DNA from: Apoderus coryli
Lineage: Eukaryota; Arthropoda; Insecta; Coleoptera; Attelabidae
Length of the DNA: 64,000 nt
Assembly: GCA_911728435.2 (NCBI GenBank)
Contig: OU452200.1
Coordinates: 1,240,001 to 1,304,000 of the forward strand
Direction: 5' to 3'
Under the pieces are notes generated by a model, which was not told the DNA's origin, made no database searches, and worked only from the letters and a program-made list of their open reading frames with translations. The position numbers were made by a program, and so were the translations under genes. This document shows positions 10,704 through 22,445 of this stretch, piece by piece. Position 1 is the stretch's first letter. Every line of letters begins with the position of its first letter.

Positions 10704-10726
10704 TTTCGACATATTAACATCATCAG
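10704..10726 (-). ncRNA. Weak hammerhead-like motif
   Basis: The minus strand reads CTGATGATG ... CGAAAC, with the right spacing but no convincing helix II. Probably a decayed copy. Confidence 0.25.
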
Positions 10727-10729
10727 TAA

Positions 10730-11715
10730 CATAATATACAAAATGTGCTGATTTACATTTTCTACGAAAAGCGATATGAGTCCATCACATGATTTGATTA
10801 AGGAATTTAGAAAAATGATTGTCTCATATTCGAAAAAGTGGAAGAAAATAAATTTATATTTATTTGTTCTTTATTTTGGTTTTCTCTTTGTTTTAGGAGT
10901 GTGGATGGAAAACTGGGAGCTAAGTGCATGAAGTCTCCAAATGCTCTTACCATGATGCTCTCTTCTTTCCTAGTCTCATAAGTCTTTTCTTTCTGTGTAT
11001 ATTATTCAAGTCTCAAATGTTTGAAATCAAAAACAAAGTACAATTTATACATTTTCCTTCGAATAATTAGCAAGCTCTGCTCAAAACTCGTTTACGAGGG
11101 ATAATAAATAAGATTCCCAATTTTGTAAACGTGACGTACGACGTACGTGGGTGATTCCCGGATCAAGAAACAAAAGCTATTAACTTTAACCTTTCAGTTA
11201 GTTGTGACAAGAACTTATTTCTTTTCCTATGGTGTAGTTTTGACTAATAAAACCTGCGAAAGTAGTAAATCCGTCTTATCTCCGAGCTATTTTATTTTTG
11301 TATTAAAGTTGTGTGTCGCTTATTCGGTCACACTGTATGAAGTTTGTAGGACTGTTGGTATAAATTATGATAGCAACACCCAGTAGTGTTGCCATGTCTG
11401 CTATCTATGTATAATATATGGCTTACAATATATACACAAACAGCTAAATTTGGAAACTAAAACCATGCGGCCATAAAACGTCACTCAAGTGTCGAATCAG
11501 CTTGGCGCTTCATAGCACCAACAGGAGCGGCAGGAATACTACACATTCAACCATATATATTCGTCACTAATTCACTTAAATACCAAACACAACAAAACAT
11601 AGAAGGACGTATAGGCTGCAAATGACGTATCCCTCTACATAGTCGCTCTTTGTTTATTGGAGATGATGATAATAATGTAACAGCTCTATACAGGACTTGC
11701 TCAGGTGTACCTCAC
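10730..11715. other. Non-coding stretch
   Basis: I see no gene or clear repeat. The open frames at 10299-10751 and 11147-11386 carry no protein signature, and the first overlaps a decayed repeat on the other strand. Confidence 0.6.
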
Positions 11716-11719
11716 AAAG

Positions 11720-11955
11720 TTACTGGGAAATGAGGCAGTGGCGCTCCTGTTTTACTTGAAACTGAGTCCACTGATTGCAGTTATTAGTAGGTATATCGAA
11801 AGTTAATGCTAACTTGAGCAATATCAGTTCTTCAGATGTGGATCTTCCAAACGCATTGACTAATGTCCGCAAGTTCAGCTTCAGTTTCTTCCTCATTGTA
11901 AAAGCAATTCTTTTTGATTTTGTCGAATTAATTTTTAGTCCATATTTCATAGTCC
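11720..11955 (-). pseudogene. Possible LINE RT fragment
   Basis: A short frame begins YGLKINSTKSKRIAFTMRKK, which resembles the segment after the RT catalytic core in several LINE clades (GLKIN...K..K...F). The remainder of the 76-residue frame does not resemble RT, so this is either a small fragment or coincidence. Confidence 0.3.
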
Positions 11956-12215
11956 ATTTTCGTCGTAGGTATTACAAAGGCACGTTGCATAGGTTCCCTA
12001 AATATATTATTAAAATTTCATTTTATTTCTCCATTTATTGATATTGAGATATACAGGGTGTCCCAACAAATTTCCCCACCCTTTGGGTGTAGAATCTACG
12101 ACCAAAAACAAAACGAAAATCACTCATGTCAAAATTTTAATTTAATTTTAATTAGTTGCAATAAAATACCAACGTCACTTCCACATACTGTTTATTATCC
12201 TAAAAGTGGAACATG

Positions 12216-12244
12216 TTTCGGGATAACGCAGATCCCATCATCAG
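12216..12244 (-). ncRNA. Hammerhead-like motif, solo copy
   Basis: The minus strand has CTGATGA, an extra T, helix II GGGAT/ATCCC with a 7-base loop, GAAA, ACATGT. GTGG before the core pairs with CCAC after it. I see no inverted arm around this copy. TATACAGGGTGTCCC at 12050 is a separate repeat end. Confidence 0.6.
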
Positions 12245-12349
12245 CCACCACAAAGATGCAGACACATCAAATATACAAACGTCAAAATGATCGGTAAACA
12301 ATAATAAAAGTGACATAACAAGTACACATGTGAAACACATACAAATCAA

Positions 12350-12375
12350 AACTAACTATAGAGGTCGATGTTAAA
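12350..12375. repeat. Inverted repeat of about 25 bp, left copy
   Basis: Matches 14062-14087 in opposite orientation with one 2-base difference. The two copies flank the LINE at 12602-14062. Confidence 0.5.
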
Positions 12376-12601
12376 ACATAATAATATAAAACATTCACAA
12401 TGTAAAATAAAAACAATAGGGTAAACCACCCAGTTATTGGACATGTGAGAGTTATTGGGCAAAGTGTGTTTATTAAACTGAAATGAGATTTTTAAGAGTA
12501 TTACGTCATACATGGCCACTCTATTGGTTAGAGAGTTGATCTGAAGTTGTTTGTATATTTTCAAAATAATTATAAAAATCAAATACTAGTACTGCCTAAC
12601 C

Positions 12602-14062
12602 ATGTATTTATTTATTTATTTATTGTCATTACATGTCATTACCAAAAAAGGTTTACACAAGTCATATTAAATATTAAAATATTACAGAACACAACATAAA
12701 AACATAGAAATGTATATAACTTAATCAAAACCGAAAGTCAGTGCTGAGGAATTCATCAATGGAGTAAAAAGCCTGGTTAATTAAATAGGTTTTTAATCTA
12801 TTTTCGAACATTGCAAGGCTCAGTGTTTTCAAACTATCTGGCAAATGATTATAGCATGTGGGACCGTAATAATTCACAGAATTTCTGCTTCTACCCAACC
12901 TCATATATTCAGGAAGAATGTCATTTTTGTTTCTGGTATTGTGGTTGTGAACTTCATCATGCCTTATGTACAGATTTAATTATTTTTCACATACATAATT
13001 GAATTGTAGATATAGAGACACGGGAGTGTAATTATTTTACATTCTTTAAATTTAGGTCTGACATCCTCTCTAAACTTTGAATCTGTCATTATTCGAACCA
13101 CTCGTCTTTGGATTGCGAATACCCGACTAGCATAACAAGAGTGTCCCCAAATTGACAAAGCATATGAAGCCACACTGTGAAAAAGGCCATAATATGCTGA
13201 TTTCAAAACAATAAAAGAGACTTTACCTTTCAAGCTTCGCAACATGAACACAACCTTAGACAACTTGGCAATGGTAACCTCGACATGACCCGCCCAGGTT
13301 AGCTTTTCGTCCAAAGTGACACTCAAAAACTTTACCAGACCATCAGAAACAGCAACATCCGTCTCACGTAATGTAAATATTTTAGTAGCTGTTTTATTGG
13401 CATTCATACAGAGTTTGTTAGCTGCAAACCAGTCCGCAGCTCTCGACTGTAAATTAATCATACTTGAGGCCAGAACATCACTCGACAGTTCAACATCGAC
13501 AATAGTTGAATCGTCTGCAAACAATGTCATGGCGGTCTAAATCCAAATTGTTTCGGAGAAAATAAATTATTTCTTTCAAAATAGTTGGCTAATTGTTTAA
13601 AGAGTATCTTTTCAAAAATTTTGTTTAGAACAGGCACTATAGAAATAGGGCGATAGTTGTTCAATTCATCTGGAGATCCTTTTTTGAATAACGGTATAAT
13701 TTTGCTAAATTTCAGACAACTCGGAAACATACCGGATGAGATCGCCAAATTAATCAATATTGTCAATGGTATAATTATTATATCCTTAATATATTTAACG
13801 ATTACGATATTCAAATCAAAAATGTCTTTCGAGCTTTTATTTTTAAAAGAGTTTATTATATCTCTCATCTCAATAAAAGATATTTCATTAAACTCAAAAT
13901 TGCCAGGAATGTCAATAGACAACAAATCCAGTGGACTGATATTTGAGGATAAGTCATGGGTTAAAGTTCCGCAATACTGGTAAAAGTAAGATTTGTTAAT
14001 GATTGTTGGGTAGCAGAACTATTCCTTTTATGGTTGATAATATCCCATGTAGCCCTGGCAAT
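12602..14062 (-). pseudogene. Jockey-like LINE, internally deleted
   Basis: Read on the minus strand. Near 14050-13985 is the segment joining endonuclease to RT (ATWDIIN). The RT N-terminal part follows (13925-13527, with FPSCLKFSKIIPLFKKG, NNYRPISIVP, FGFRPP). It jumps directly to MTLFADDSTI (13530-12976), so about 90-100 residues of the RT palm, including the GxPQGS region, are missing. The C-terminal segment has VKFLSVTLDEKLTW. The element ends in a TAAA-repeat tail at 12602-12625. The 5' end is truncated at about 14062, inside an older Tc1/mariner-like fragment. Confidence 0.85.
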
Positions 14063-14087
14063 ATTTAACATCGACCTCTAGTTAGTA
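14062..14087. repeat. Inverted repeat of about 25 bp, right copy
   Basis: The opposite-orientation match to 12350-12375. Here it is part of the transposase remnant next to the LINE 5' junction. Confidence 0.5.
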
Positions 14088-14200
14088 AATTTTTCAGATA
14101 ATCCTAAGGCCAAAAGTCTATTCGACTGAGATCCGGGGACCTAGGAGGCCAAGAAATAGATCCTCCACGACCGATCCATTGGTTGGGAAAACCAACGAGC
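14064..14200 (-). pseudogene. Tc1/mariner-like transposase fragment
   Basis: The minus strand translates to NQWIGRGGSISWPPRSPDL and RIDF, then DYLKNLL. This is the hallmark block around the third catalytic aspartate of an insect IS630-Tc1-mariner group (WIGRGG...RSPDLTPLDFFLWG). Only this block survives, with stops. The related copies are at 28880-29760 and 50400-50840. Confidence 0.65.
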
Positions 14201-14249
14201 TAGGAGATCCATGATAAAAAAAATCTCAACTCGCTGCTTTCTAATGATG

Positions 14250-15320
14250 AAACACCAAAAAGAAACAACGCTCCAAAACTAATTAACGAACTGAAAATAA
14301 ATGCTCAGAACCAATGAGAACGTAAATTGATGCCATTCAACCTTTTTTAAAGAATCTGATAAATTTTATACGACGAAACTGACAGAGCAGCAAGATATTC
14401 GCCATAATCTCCCGAGAAAACGACAAACATCTTGATTGCCCCCTTCGCCAATTCCTTTAGAACCTCTAGTTTAGTCTTAATTTTATTTTGCTAAGAACTT
14501 GCAAATATTTTAGTTCAATGCTTTTACAAAAACAACATTTCAAGTAATAATACACCCGTAATTGCGACTTCTGTTATTCTTTCCAACAATTCGCCTCTTA
14601 TAAAGTGTTTCACCGTTTGTTTGCATAAATACTTTCTAAAGCGATTCATCGCAAAAACCTTTTTCGAAAATTTTTCCGTTATTGTTATGTTAATGTCTGT
14701 GGTGTGTTGCTGATAAATAATTCAGCAGAGTAAATTTAGTGTGAAATATTTTTATGGTTGAGGGGAAACAGGGAGAATAAATGATGGCATCTGGAACTTA
14801 AAGAGGGGAAAATAATAATAATAATCATCATCATCGAGATATTCTAAAATATGGAAAATTAATTCTGTACTAAAGAGATCTTTAATGGCGTTTTTCCTCT
14901 TTATACAATACTATGCATATTGTACTGTGTGATGTAACCGCCAATCCAAACTTTAAAGCATTTTCTAAAAATTTTTATTATTCGATAACATTCTCAAGAT
15001 GAGAATCTTTTGCCTTCCTTACATCACATTAAATTTTCATTAGCGCAAAGAGTAGTAAATTTAATTTGATACTCTTTTGTCGCAACTCGAACAAGAGTTT
15101 TGTCGATACATGACTAGTGATGAAACTCTGGCGCCAGTGGCTTTTGAAAAACCATTGAGCCTTGAAGAAGGTGATGGGGAAATCGGAATCGTTTTCACCG
15201 ATTACTCGGCAAAATGCAAAACATTAACTGGACAAATGAATGAATGAGATGTTCTTCACACCTGTGATTTTTCAATGGGCATAACCGAACTGGATGATCG
15301 TTAGCGTGAAGAGAACATTG
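14250..15320. other. Non-coding stretch
   Basis: I see no recognisable gene. A 45-codon frame from 15110 has no family signature. A short ATC/ATA repeat lies near 14810-14835. Confidence 0.6.
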
Positions 15321-15324
15321 TGGA

Positions 15325-15445
15325 CTTTAGTGGAGTCGTTGAAGTCTTTTTCACTTCGAACTAATCACTTTAACTATTAACGAAGTTGATGGTCTCTCTG
15401 GGGCTATTTCCATTGGATTATCAGATGTTAAAGTCATTCTTTCAA
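15325..15445 (-). mobile_element. Degenerate LINE 3' end (RNase H family)
   Basis: Aligns with gaps to the 3' UTR of the LINE family at 18086 and 62729. Shared blocks are GGAGTCGTT, TTCACTTCGA, GAAGTTGATG.TCTCTCTGGGG and CAAGG.GTTTTG.CC. It is clearly the oldest copy in the window. Confidence 0.5.
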
Positions 15446-15506
15446 GGCTGTTTTGTCCAACATATTTTACGAATTGCTTGGTACATAATGTACAAGACAA
15501 GTTATG

Positions 15507-15550
15507 TTGGAAATTTGCTTCACACTACCATTCTCTCAGCAGACGCGCCC
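15507..15550. repeat. Dispersed repeat, copy 1
   Basis: About 44 bp starting AGTTATGTTGGAAATTTG matches 62059-62102 with four or five differences. Element unknown. Confidence 0.55.
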
Positions 15551-15614
15551 TTTCGTTGATCCACAACTTATCAGTGGTGATCGGCAGGCAATGTGATTCA
15601 AATTTCTCTGTTTT

Positions 15615-16240
15615 TTCTTATAGCAAAGTGTGGGACTGAAGCTTGGGAATATGTCCCAGCTAATACCCACTAAAACCTCTCCGGTGAAAGGAGCTATCGG
15701 ATCGCAGATTTCAGAAGCTCTCCTTTCATTTTAGAAGGCCTGGGTCCTTCATCATCTCTCCTTTCTTGTCTTCTCTGCTCTGCTATATGTTTTTGCTAGT
15801 AGTTGAAACTTCTGACGTTTCTTCCGCGTGGATTGTGTCTATTTGCATGCCGATCGACGTTGTCTTCACGCTATAGAGCCTAGGGTGATAGTTGGCATCG
15901 TAACCTCTTGAATCTAATTGTCTGTTCCTCGGGGTCGTAGTCCACCGCTGCTGGCTAGCTGTGCGAGATGTTCCGTCAAGAAGTTGAGACGAAAATTCCT
16001 ACAAATTCGGTCGTTCCTCAGAAACCATGGTGTGACTAGTGCTATACTGATAGCCTTGTTCTCCTTGTCCTTGTCCCCGTGCTGCTGACGCGTACGACAA
16101 GACCAGTCGTACGACAGGCTTGATGAGGAGTAGCTTGCTTTTCAGTGGAAGTCTGCTTTTCCTGCATGCGTAGACTATTTTTAAGCCTACCCTCGTTGAT
16201 ATTATAAGGATAATTGATCCTACACAACAATGTAGTACGT
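15615..16240 (-). pseudogene. Jockey-like LINE C-terminus and 3' UTR
   Basis: On the minus strand LPLKSKLLLIK and RLVLSYASAA near 16180-16090 match the Jockey segment LxLKNKLLLYKxxxRPVLTYAS. After a frame shift, NDRICRNFRLNFLTEHLAQL near 16030-15960 is the typical C-terminus, ending at a stop near 15918. The 3' UTR contains TTTTAGTGGGTA, a motif found in Jockey-type 3' UTRs, and ends in an A-rich tail near 15615. Confidence 0.75.
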
Positions 16241-16319
16241 ATCTTTGTGACACTCCCCCAAAAACCGTATCCACATTATTATTATTATTATCGTTAACCA
16301 GAAAACGCACTCACGCAAA

Positions 16320-18080
16320 TGATATTTAGATTTCGCAATATAAAGAGTACTTTACAACACAATATTGTATAACAGCCCTTCCAATACAACGGAACGAGCT
16401 TTTGAAATGAGAACAATCATTAATTATATTTGGGGAATATGTTAGTCTATACATACCAGTATGTTATGTGTGGGTGTGGGTAAAAGGGGGACCCAATCAT
16501 TTGAATGTAAAAAGGCGCAAATAGTCAACACAATTTTGGATGAAATAAATCATTAATTACTTTCGTTGGTGTAACATTCGAGATGTATTGAGAAATTTAC
16601 ACATTTGCTAGCTTTGAAAATATGAAAAAACTCGAAAAACTTTGGCGACTTTGGAGTAGTTATAGAGGATAATCAAGTTCAGAACATTTGAAAAACAAAA
16701 CCATCGATTAAAAGGACATTTAATCGACCAAACTCCTCGGCATGTGAACAAAACTCCACGTCTCGATGATATTTATAAATATACAGGACGTCCGTAAAGT
16801 AACGGAACCGGCGATTATTTTCAAAATAGTCGATTTTTAAAAGAAAAGCCGGGACACGTCATTTTTAATTTATGTTTAGCAACAAAAAAGAGTGATCAAT
16901 ACCCGTCACGAGCAAGGCCTGCCATGGACAGCGTGTACAGAATCTTCAACCTGGAGACTTTGCCAAAAGTATGCAATTTTGTAAGTGCGGATAATTAATA
17001 ATCATCATCTTTTCCCGCACATACTTTTTACTGACGAAGCTACCTAAATTCACCCGTGATTGCTACTGCTATTGCCCTGCTAAGGAAAAAGGCCACATGT
17101 ACACTTCGGATACTTTTGAGAAAATGACGTTTAAAGATTTGCAACTTTTCATTTGAATTTATTTCGGTTGATATATAACGTACGATCTTGATTTTTTTAC
17201 CAAAATGTTTAGAAATAATTAGTGATTACCTACACATTCATTTCGAAATTTTACTAGCCATAAAAGCCGTATGTGAAGGTTTTTGGTAACAATTTTATTG
17301 TTTTTTTTTTACTACATACAGGGGTTGGTCTTCGAACGATTAGGCCTTGGCACCCCCTTTTTTTCAACGTTACTTCTTGTAAATGTAGAATTTTGTTCAA
17401 CTAACTTCCATGTTTAATTAGACACTCCAAATTTATAAAAACCTGACACACTCTACACCGAATTTGGTTGAAATCAGAACTACATACATTTGAAATCTTC
17501 TAAGCACTGGTTTAATTTAGTTTTTTTGTACAATTTCAGATTTCTTTCCTTTGATTTTATATCTTTTATTATTTCAGGAGTGAGTAAATGCGCATATATT
17601 GGCGTTATTCGCTTGCATTTTTTCCGCTCCTTAATTATTATTAATAAAACCAGGAACTGTTTGGTTGAATTGTTCAAAAAACATCTACACACTTGATCAT
17701 TAGGTAATTTTTTCATTTTGAACACCCTGTAGAACTGATTTAAGATTTTTGTAAATAAATGCCAGGGTCCATTTATCGAAATTTTTTCAGTGCATTCCAC
17801 CCAACTCACCCTGTATAAAAAGACTCAGAAGTGACTATAATATCATTATTTTACCGTTTGTGATATTATATCCGACAATTATAGAAAAATCCGTTAATTT
17901 TTTGCAAATGCGACTCTAATTCACGTTCTTCTTTCCAAATCCTCGAAAAATTTTGTTAACTGTGATTTGACAATAGCTGCGGGCATCTCTGGTCACGGTT
18001 GTGTGGACTGAGTCTTGGAATCTCCTCTTGACAATTGGACACGTTCTTCGATACCACCTTGTATATTGAACAACTTTTAT
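16320..18080. other. Non-coding stretch with several TACAGGG-type ends
   Basis: No recognisable gene. Repeat-end motifs are ATACAGGACGTCCGTAAAGTAACG (16784-16807), ATACAGGGG (17319), AACACCCTGTA (17721) and CACCCTGTATA (17807). The 109-codon minus-strand frame at 17480-17809 starts inside such an end and matches nothing I know. Confidence 0.55.
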
Positions 18081-18085
18081 TTCCT

Positions 18086-19090
18086 ATTGTAGATTGTTTT
18101 TCGGAGTCGTTTAAGCGGTTTGGCCTCCCCTCACTTCGACATCTAATCTATGAATTGCCCAGCTGTCCCACAAATTCCTTGCCTCGTCGGGTGTTAGGGT
18201 CACCCTCCAAGGTGTTTTAGCCTTTGGCAGAAAAGTGCCATGCATTCGCAGAGCACGTGTTCTGTTGTCTCTGTTGCGTCTTCGCAAAACCGACAAGTGT
18301 CGTCCTCGGTTAGGTCCATCTTTTTGAGATGGTACTTCACTGGGTGGTGTCCCGTAAAAAGGCCTTTAATTCGCCTTAGGTCGCTTCTCTCCAGTTGGAT
18401 AAGCTTCCCTGCGTTGGCCTCTGAAGGTTTGATAAACCTTTTTGATTGTCTTAGGCCTGGAGTGTTTCTCCAGTAGGACTTAAGTTGTTCCTTTTCCCAT
18501 CTCCGAAGTTCTTCCTTCATATGGCTTTTTGGAAGGCCAAAGTTGGGTTCCGGGCCGCAGAACGGAGCGTTTGCGCCCTCTTTTGCAAGTTGGTCCGCCG
18601 CTTCGTTCCCCTCTATGCCTTCATGTCCTGGCACCCATGTCAGAGTAATCTTTTTCCCCTGAGCTGCCAGTTGCTTTAGGGTCTGTTTGCATTCCCATGC
18701 TAGCTTTGACGCGAAGGTGTAAGACCTCAGTGCTTTTAACGCAGCTTGACTGTCTGACATAATATTGATCTGCCGTTCCGGGATGCCCCTATGCAGGCAT
18801 TCTTGAGCACAACGATTAATAGCGTTGATCTCTGCTTGGAATATAGTGGGACTTTTCCCGAGAGATTCAGAGAGCCTGCAATTTGGCCCGTATACTCCCA
18901 TGCCTGTGTTCCCTTCTATTCCTGTTGAACCGTCCATATACCAGACGGATGTGTTTTCTGGGAATCGTGGTTCCCCATTTAGCCAATTTTGACGGTCTGC
19001 AATGACCACTTCGCTGCTGTGGGGCAAGTTCGCATCGCCCCTGTTATTCCTAAACATGCAAGCCGTTGCAACTTTTAAAGACGGCATTGT
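18086..19090 (-). pseudogene. LINE 3' part: RNase H and zinc-knuckle C-terminus
   Basis: A long minus-strand frame (19087-18200, 295 codons) with an RNase H domain. The four acidic sites are visible: WYMDGS, QAEINAI, SDSQAAL and GNEAADQL. A C-terminal CX2C...HxxxC finger (CRFCEDATETTEHVLCEC) follows. RNase H plus such a finger is typical of I-, Loa- and R1-group LINEs. The protein should continue into VTLTPDEARN, but one base is lost near 18200. The 5' truncation is near 19090, so the first methionine is not a real start. The 3' UTR ends at AATCTACAAT near 18086. Least damaged of five copies in the window. Confidence 0.85.
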
Positions 19091-19099
19091 GTATGCTTA

Positions 19100-19700
19100 A
19101 TATTAACTTTTGGCCACCATACTAATGTTAATTTCCTATACCTGAAAAAGAAACCAATTTTAAGCAAACAGCAACAACAACATTACGATTTAGTCATATT
19201 TAATTATAATTTTAATAACCACCGTAAATGTAATTACGACTCCTCATAATACCAACACCCAACACCTTTGCGCTTAATGGAAACGTTAAAATGTATGATG
19301 TATGTTACGGGAATCGTAGGTAGACATACATACGAACGAGTATACCTACACGTGTATTCGGATTATGTTGATGCAGTTGTAGAAATTAGTGGGTATAATA
19401 AAAGTAGTAGCCCCCCCAAATGATATTTATTAATTCATGGATAAACAGCAGGTGCTCTTTCGAAGGTGAGACCACCCGGAATTATTGGGAGTTGTGATAA
19501 TCCATACGAACCAATTAATATCAACAAACAATGGTTGATCGGCAATGACTATGGTACTCTGACGAGCACATAATAAGAGCGAAACGAATTCGTCAGTCTC
19601 TGTCGACCCATGCCTCTGTCTGGTTCTACTGAATTAGACTGAGGCCCTGCTAAATTATAAAAAAAATCCCTTGTGTAGGTAAAATTAGAAGTATGTCCGC
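19100..19700. other. Non-coding stretch
   Basis: No gene or recognisable repeat apart from a C7 run at 19413-19419. Confidence 0.6.
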
Positions 19701-19711
19701 TATGCCACATT

Positions 19712-20437
19712 TTTTACTTTTTATTATATTTACAGACACAAATTCATATTGTAGTACAATAAATAAATAAAATAAAAATAGACATACATCAACAAACAAA
19801 ACATAAGAATAATAATTAATACATACAGGTACATCGTCAAATAAATAAATAAATCAATTAAGATACTTAAAGTAAATTAATTAAGTAAATATTATACAGC
19901 TCAATATATATATACAAAACACACAACACAAACTACGATCCAGTTTGTGAATCGCTCAAAAATTAATGCACACTAAAAAAGTCACCTACTGTATAATGCG
20001 TTGCGCAGAATAGAGACTGTTTCTGATGATTTCAGAAGCCTGTGAAAACAAACCTAGTTACCAGAAAAATTAAGCGCAAATTAGCTAATGATAATGTTCA
20101 TGAAGGGCCTTTTCGTGACGTCATCATAGCATGCATTGCGTTCTACGGCTCATGTAACTTTCCAAGAAAGCAACAGCAGCATTTCCAGCCCCGAAAAACC
20201 GCAGTTTATCACACATAATTTTGTGATCCAAAGTGTCAAAGGCCTTACTATAATCAAGCAAAATGAGGCTGGTATTAACGCCCTTATCACTTGCACGTAA
20301 TATGTTATCAAGAACATCAAGAAGAGCAGTCGTTGTACCGTGATGCTCTCTAAAACCAGATTGTGTGAAAGATAGAATGTGGTGGTCTCTCAAATAAATT
20401 CCTAATTGATTGCCTATTATTTTTTCGAAGTTGCTTC
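19712..20437 (-). pseudogene. Jockey/CR1-like LINE fragment with 3' UTR
   Basis: On the minus strand 20437-20124 encodes RT motifs around FEKIIGNQLGIYL, FTQSGFREHHGTTTALLDVL and the catalytic block LLDYSKAFDTLDHK. The protein stops after MSRRTQCML. The rest of RT, including FADD, is absent and the sequence passes into 3' UTR. That UTR (19885-19993) is the reverse complement of 22446-22554, downstream of the opposite-facing LINE. The tail is TAAATATAATAAAAAG near 19712. Confidence 0.8.
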
Positions 20438-20439
20438 AC

Positions 20440-21070
20440 CTTGGCGGCGTCCATCATGTTGTGTTTTTTCCTGTCATATAATTGGATTTTTAGTCCATTT
20501 CACAAAAATAGATATTTAACAGATCTCTCATCCACCGCACCTAGTGCAGTTATTAATCATTAATTCTTCGAAAATCCTTTCTAGATTTATGCACATCACT
20601 TACAATTTAATCTAAAACTGACTGCATTCGGATCCATTTCAGCGAATTTAAACCAGATCCAATCCAATAATTGCTGGATTTTCATAACGAACTTAAATCT
20701 ATATAACTTTGCATTTGGCAAAGGATATTTAAGCTTTCATTATATTAACGAATATACATGGGAAATATATAGGTGCTATTCCAGCTAGACTATAGCTAGA
20801 TAGTATATAACAAAAGAATCCCGTTTAATAATCATCGGTATAATAACGGCGGCACCAGCGACTATTATTGGCTGAATTTCAAAATTTCGCCGACATGGCT
20901 GGTTCATACAGTCATTTATTACATTTTTGCTCTAATTGAAAGGAAAAATTTGTTTTAATTTCTGGATATTCGATAAAATGAACAAGACCAAAAAAAAAAT
21001 GAAATAGAATATCCAAGAAAAATATGATTTTCTTTAAACTTTAAAATGTACATGTACATGTACATTAATC
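20440..21070. other. Non-coding gap between two outward-facing LINEs
   Basis: No gene seen. A short palindrome, TGTACATGTACATGTACA, occurs at about 21048-21063. Confidence 0.55.
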
Positions 21071-21074
21071 CTTT

Positions 21075-22445
21075 TCACAGATTTAATTAGCAAGTCATTC
21101 CAGAATGGAATTTTTCCACAATGCCTTAAAACATCTATAATTATTCCTCTGCACAGGGGCGGCGATAAGGATCAAGCTTCAAACTATCGTCCAATTGCAC
21201 TTCTATCTCCTCTATCCAAGATCATTGAAAGACTGGTTAAAAGGAGACTTCTATCATTTCTGCACAAATATGAAGTATTAACTAGCCACCAATTCGGACT
21301 TTTAGGTAACAAATGCACTAATGATGCGATATTCTCCGTCTTCAACAATGTTTACTCCAACTTGAACAATCTCCACTTCACAGCATCAATTTTCTGTGAT
21401 TTCTCCAAAGCATTCGACTGAGTAAGTCATAACATCCTAATTAACAAGATACAGCACTACGGAATTCGAGGGGTTCCACTGGGATGGTTTAAGTCGTACT
21501 TTAGCAACAGGAGTCAATGTGTGAGGGTCAATGCGGCTGTGTTTTCTTGCAGGCCGATGGATTGTGGAGTTCCACAGGGTTCGGTGTTGGGTCCTATTTT
21601 GTTTTTGCTATTTATCAACGACATTACGTGCTTAGACATCAGCGGTAAAGTATGTCTCTTTGCTGATGATACTAGTTTCACTTTGTGCGGCCCGGATAGT
21701 GTGGCTCTTCATAGTACCATATCCAAAGACTTAATCACCATCAAATCATGGTGTGACTCTAACCTGTTGTGCTTGAACACTGCGAGAACAAAATCTGTGT
21801 CATATAAAGGTGCGCTGCAGTCTTTTGAACTTAATAATTCCACTGTTGACGTCGATCCTTCTGTGAAGTTTCTGGGCCTTGTTGTTGATAGCCCCCTGAA
21901 GTGGAAGTTGCACATTGAGGCGTTATCAAAAAAATTAAGCTCTGCTTGTTTTGCGTTAAGATCAGTTTCCAAAAAACTTAACTTGTCAACTTCCATAACA
22001 GTCTACTTTTCACTCTTCGAATCCCATCTTCGATACGCCCTCCCATTCTGGGGTACATGCTGTGCCACGCAATTTGGCCGTATTTTTAGATTACAAAAAA
22101 GAGCTATTCGATACTCTCTGAGATTGAACTATAGAGCCCATTGCCAGGACTTCTTTAGAATATTTAAAATACTAACACTACCTTTCTTATTCATATTGGA
22201 ATCGGTCTACTTAATCCGCAAACACCTGTCAGATGTTTCTGAAAGACCATTCCATAACTATCTCCTTAGAAACGCCGAACATGATTTTTATCTGCCAGCC
22301 CCATCCTCCGAATTAATCAAAAGCTCGATCCTATACAATGCAAAAAAAATGCACAACCATCTGCCAATGCAAATCAAATTGCTATCATCCCTTCCACGAT
22401 TCCGTAAAGCTCTAAAACGTATTTGTTAGAAAAAGCTTTTTTTAT
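21075..22445 (+). pseudogene. Jockey/CR1-like LINE RT with one nonsense codon
   Basis: Almost the whole RT is in one frame from about 21090 to the stop at 22427-22429. Motifs are IIPLHRGGDKDQASNYRPIA, FCDFSKAFD near 21400, CGVPQGSVLGPILF near 21555 and FADDTSF near 21660. Then VKFLGLVVDSPLKW and a C-terminal domain of normal length follow. A single TGA at 21419-21421 replaces the residue after FD in the SKAFDxVSH block. The endonuclease part is missing, so it is 5'-truncated. The 3' UTR leads directly into the 206-bp tandem repeat. Confidence 0.9.

Noticed and set aside
10299..10751. 150-codon open frame
   Set aside because: No recognisable domain; its end overlaps a decayed hammerhead-like repeat on the minus strand.
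17480..17809. 109-codon minus-strand frame starting at a TACAGGG-type end
   Set aside because: Low-complexity lysine-rich translation from AT-rich repeat sequence; overlapping opposite frame; no family match.
20005..20035. Possible hammerhead core (CTGAAATCATCAGAAAC on the minus strand)
   Set aside because: Lacks the CTGANGA core and has no room for helix II.
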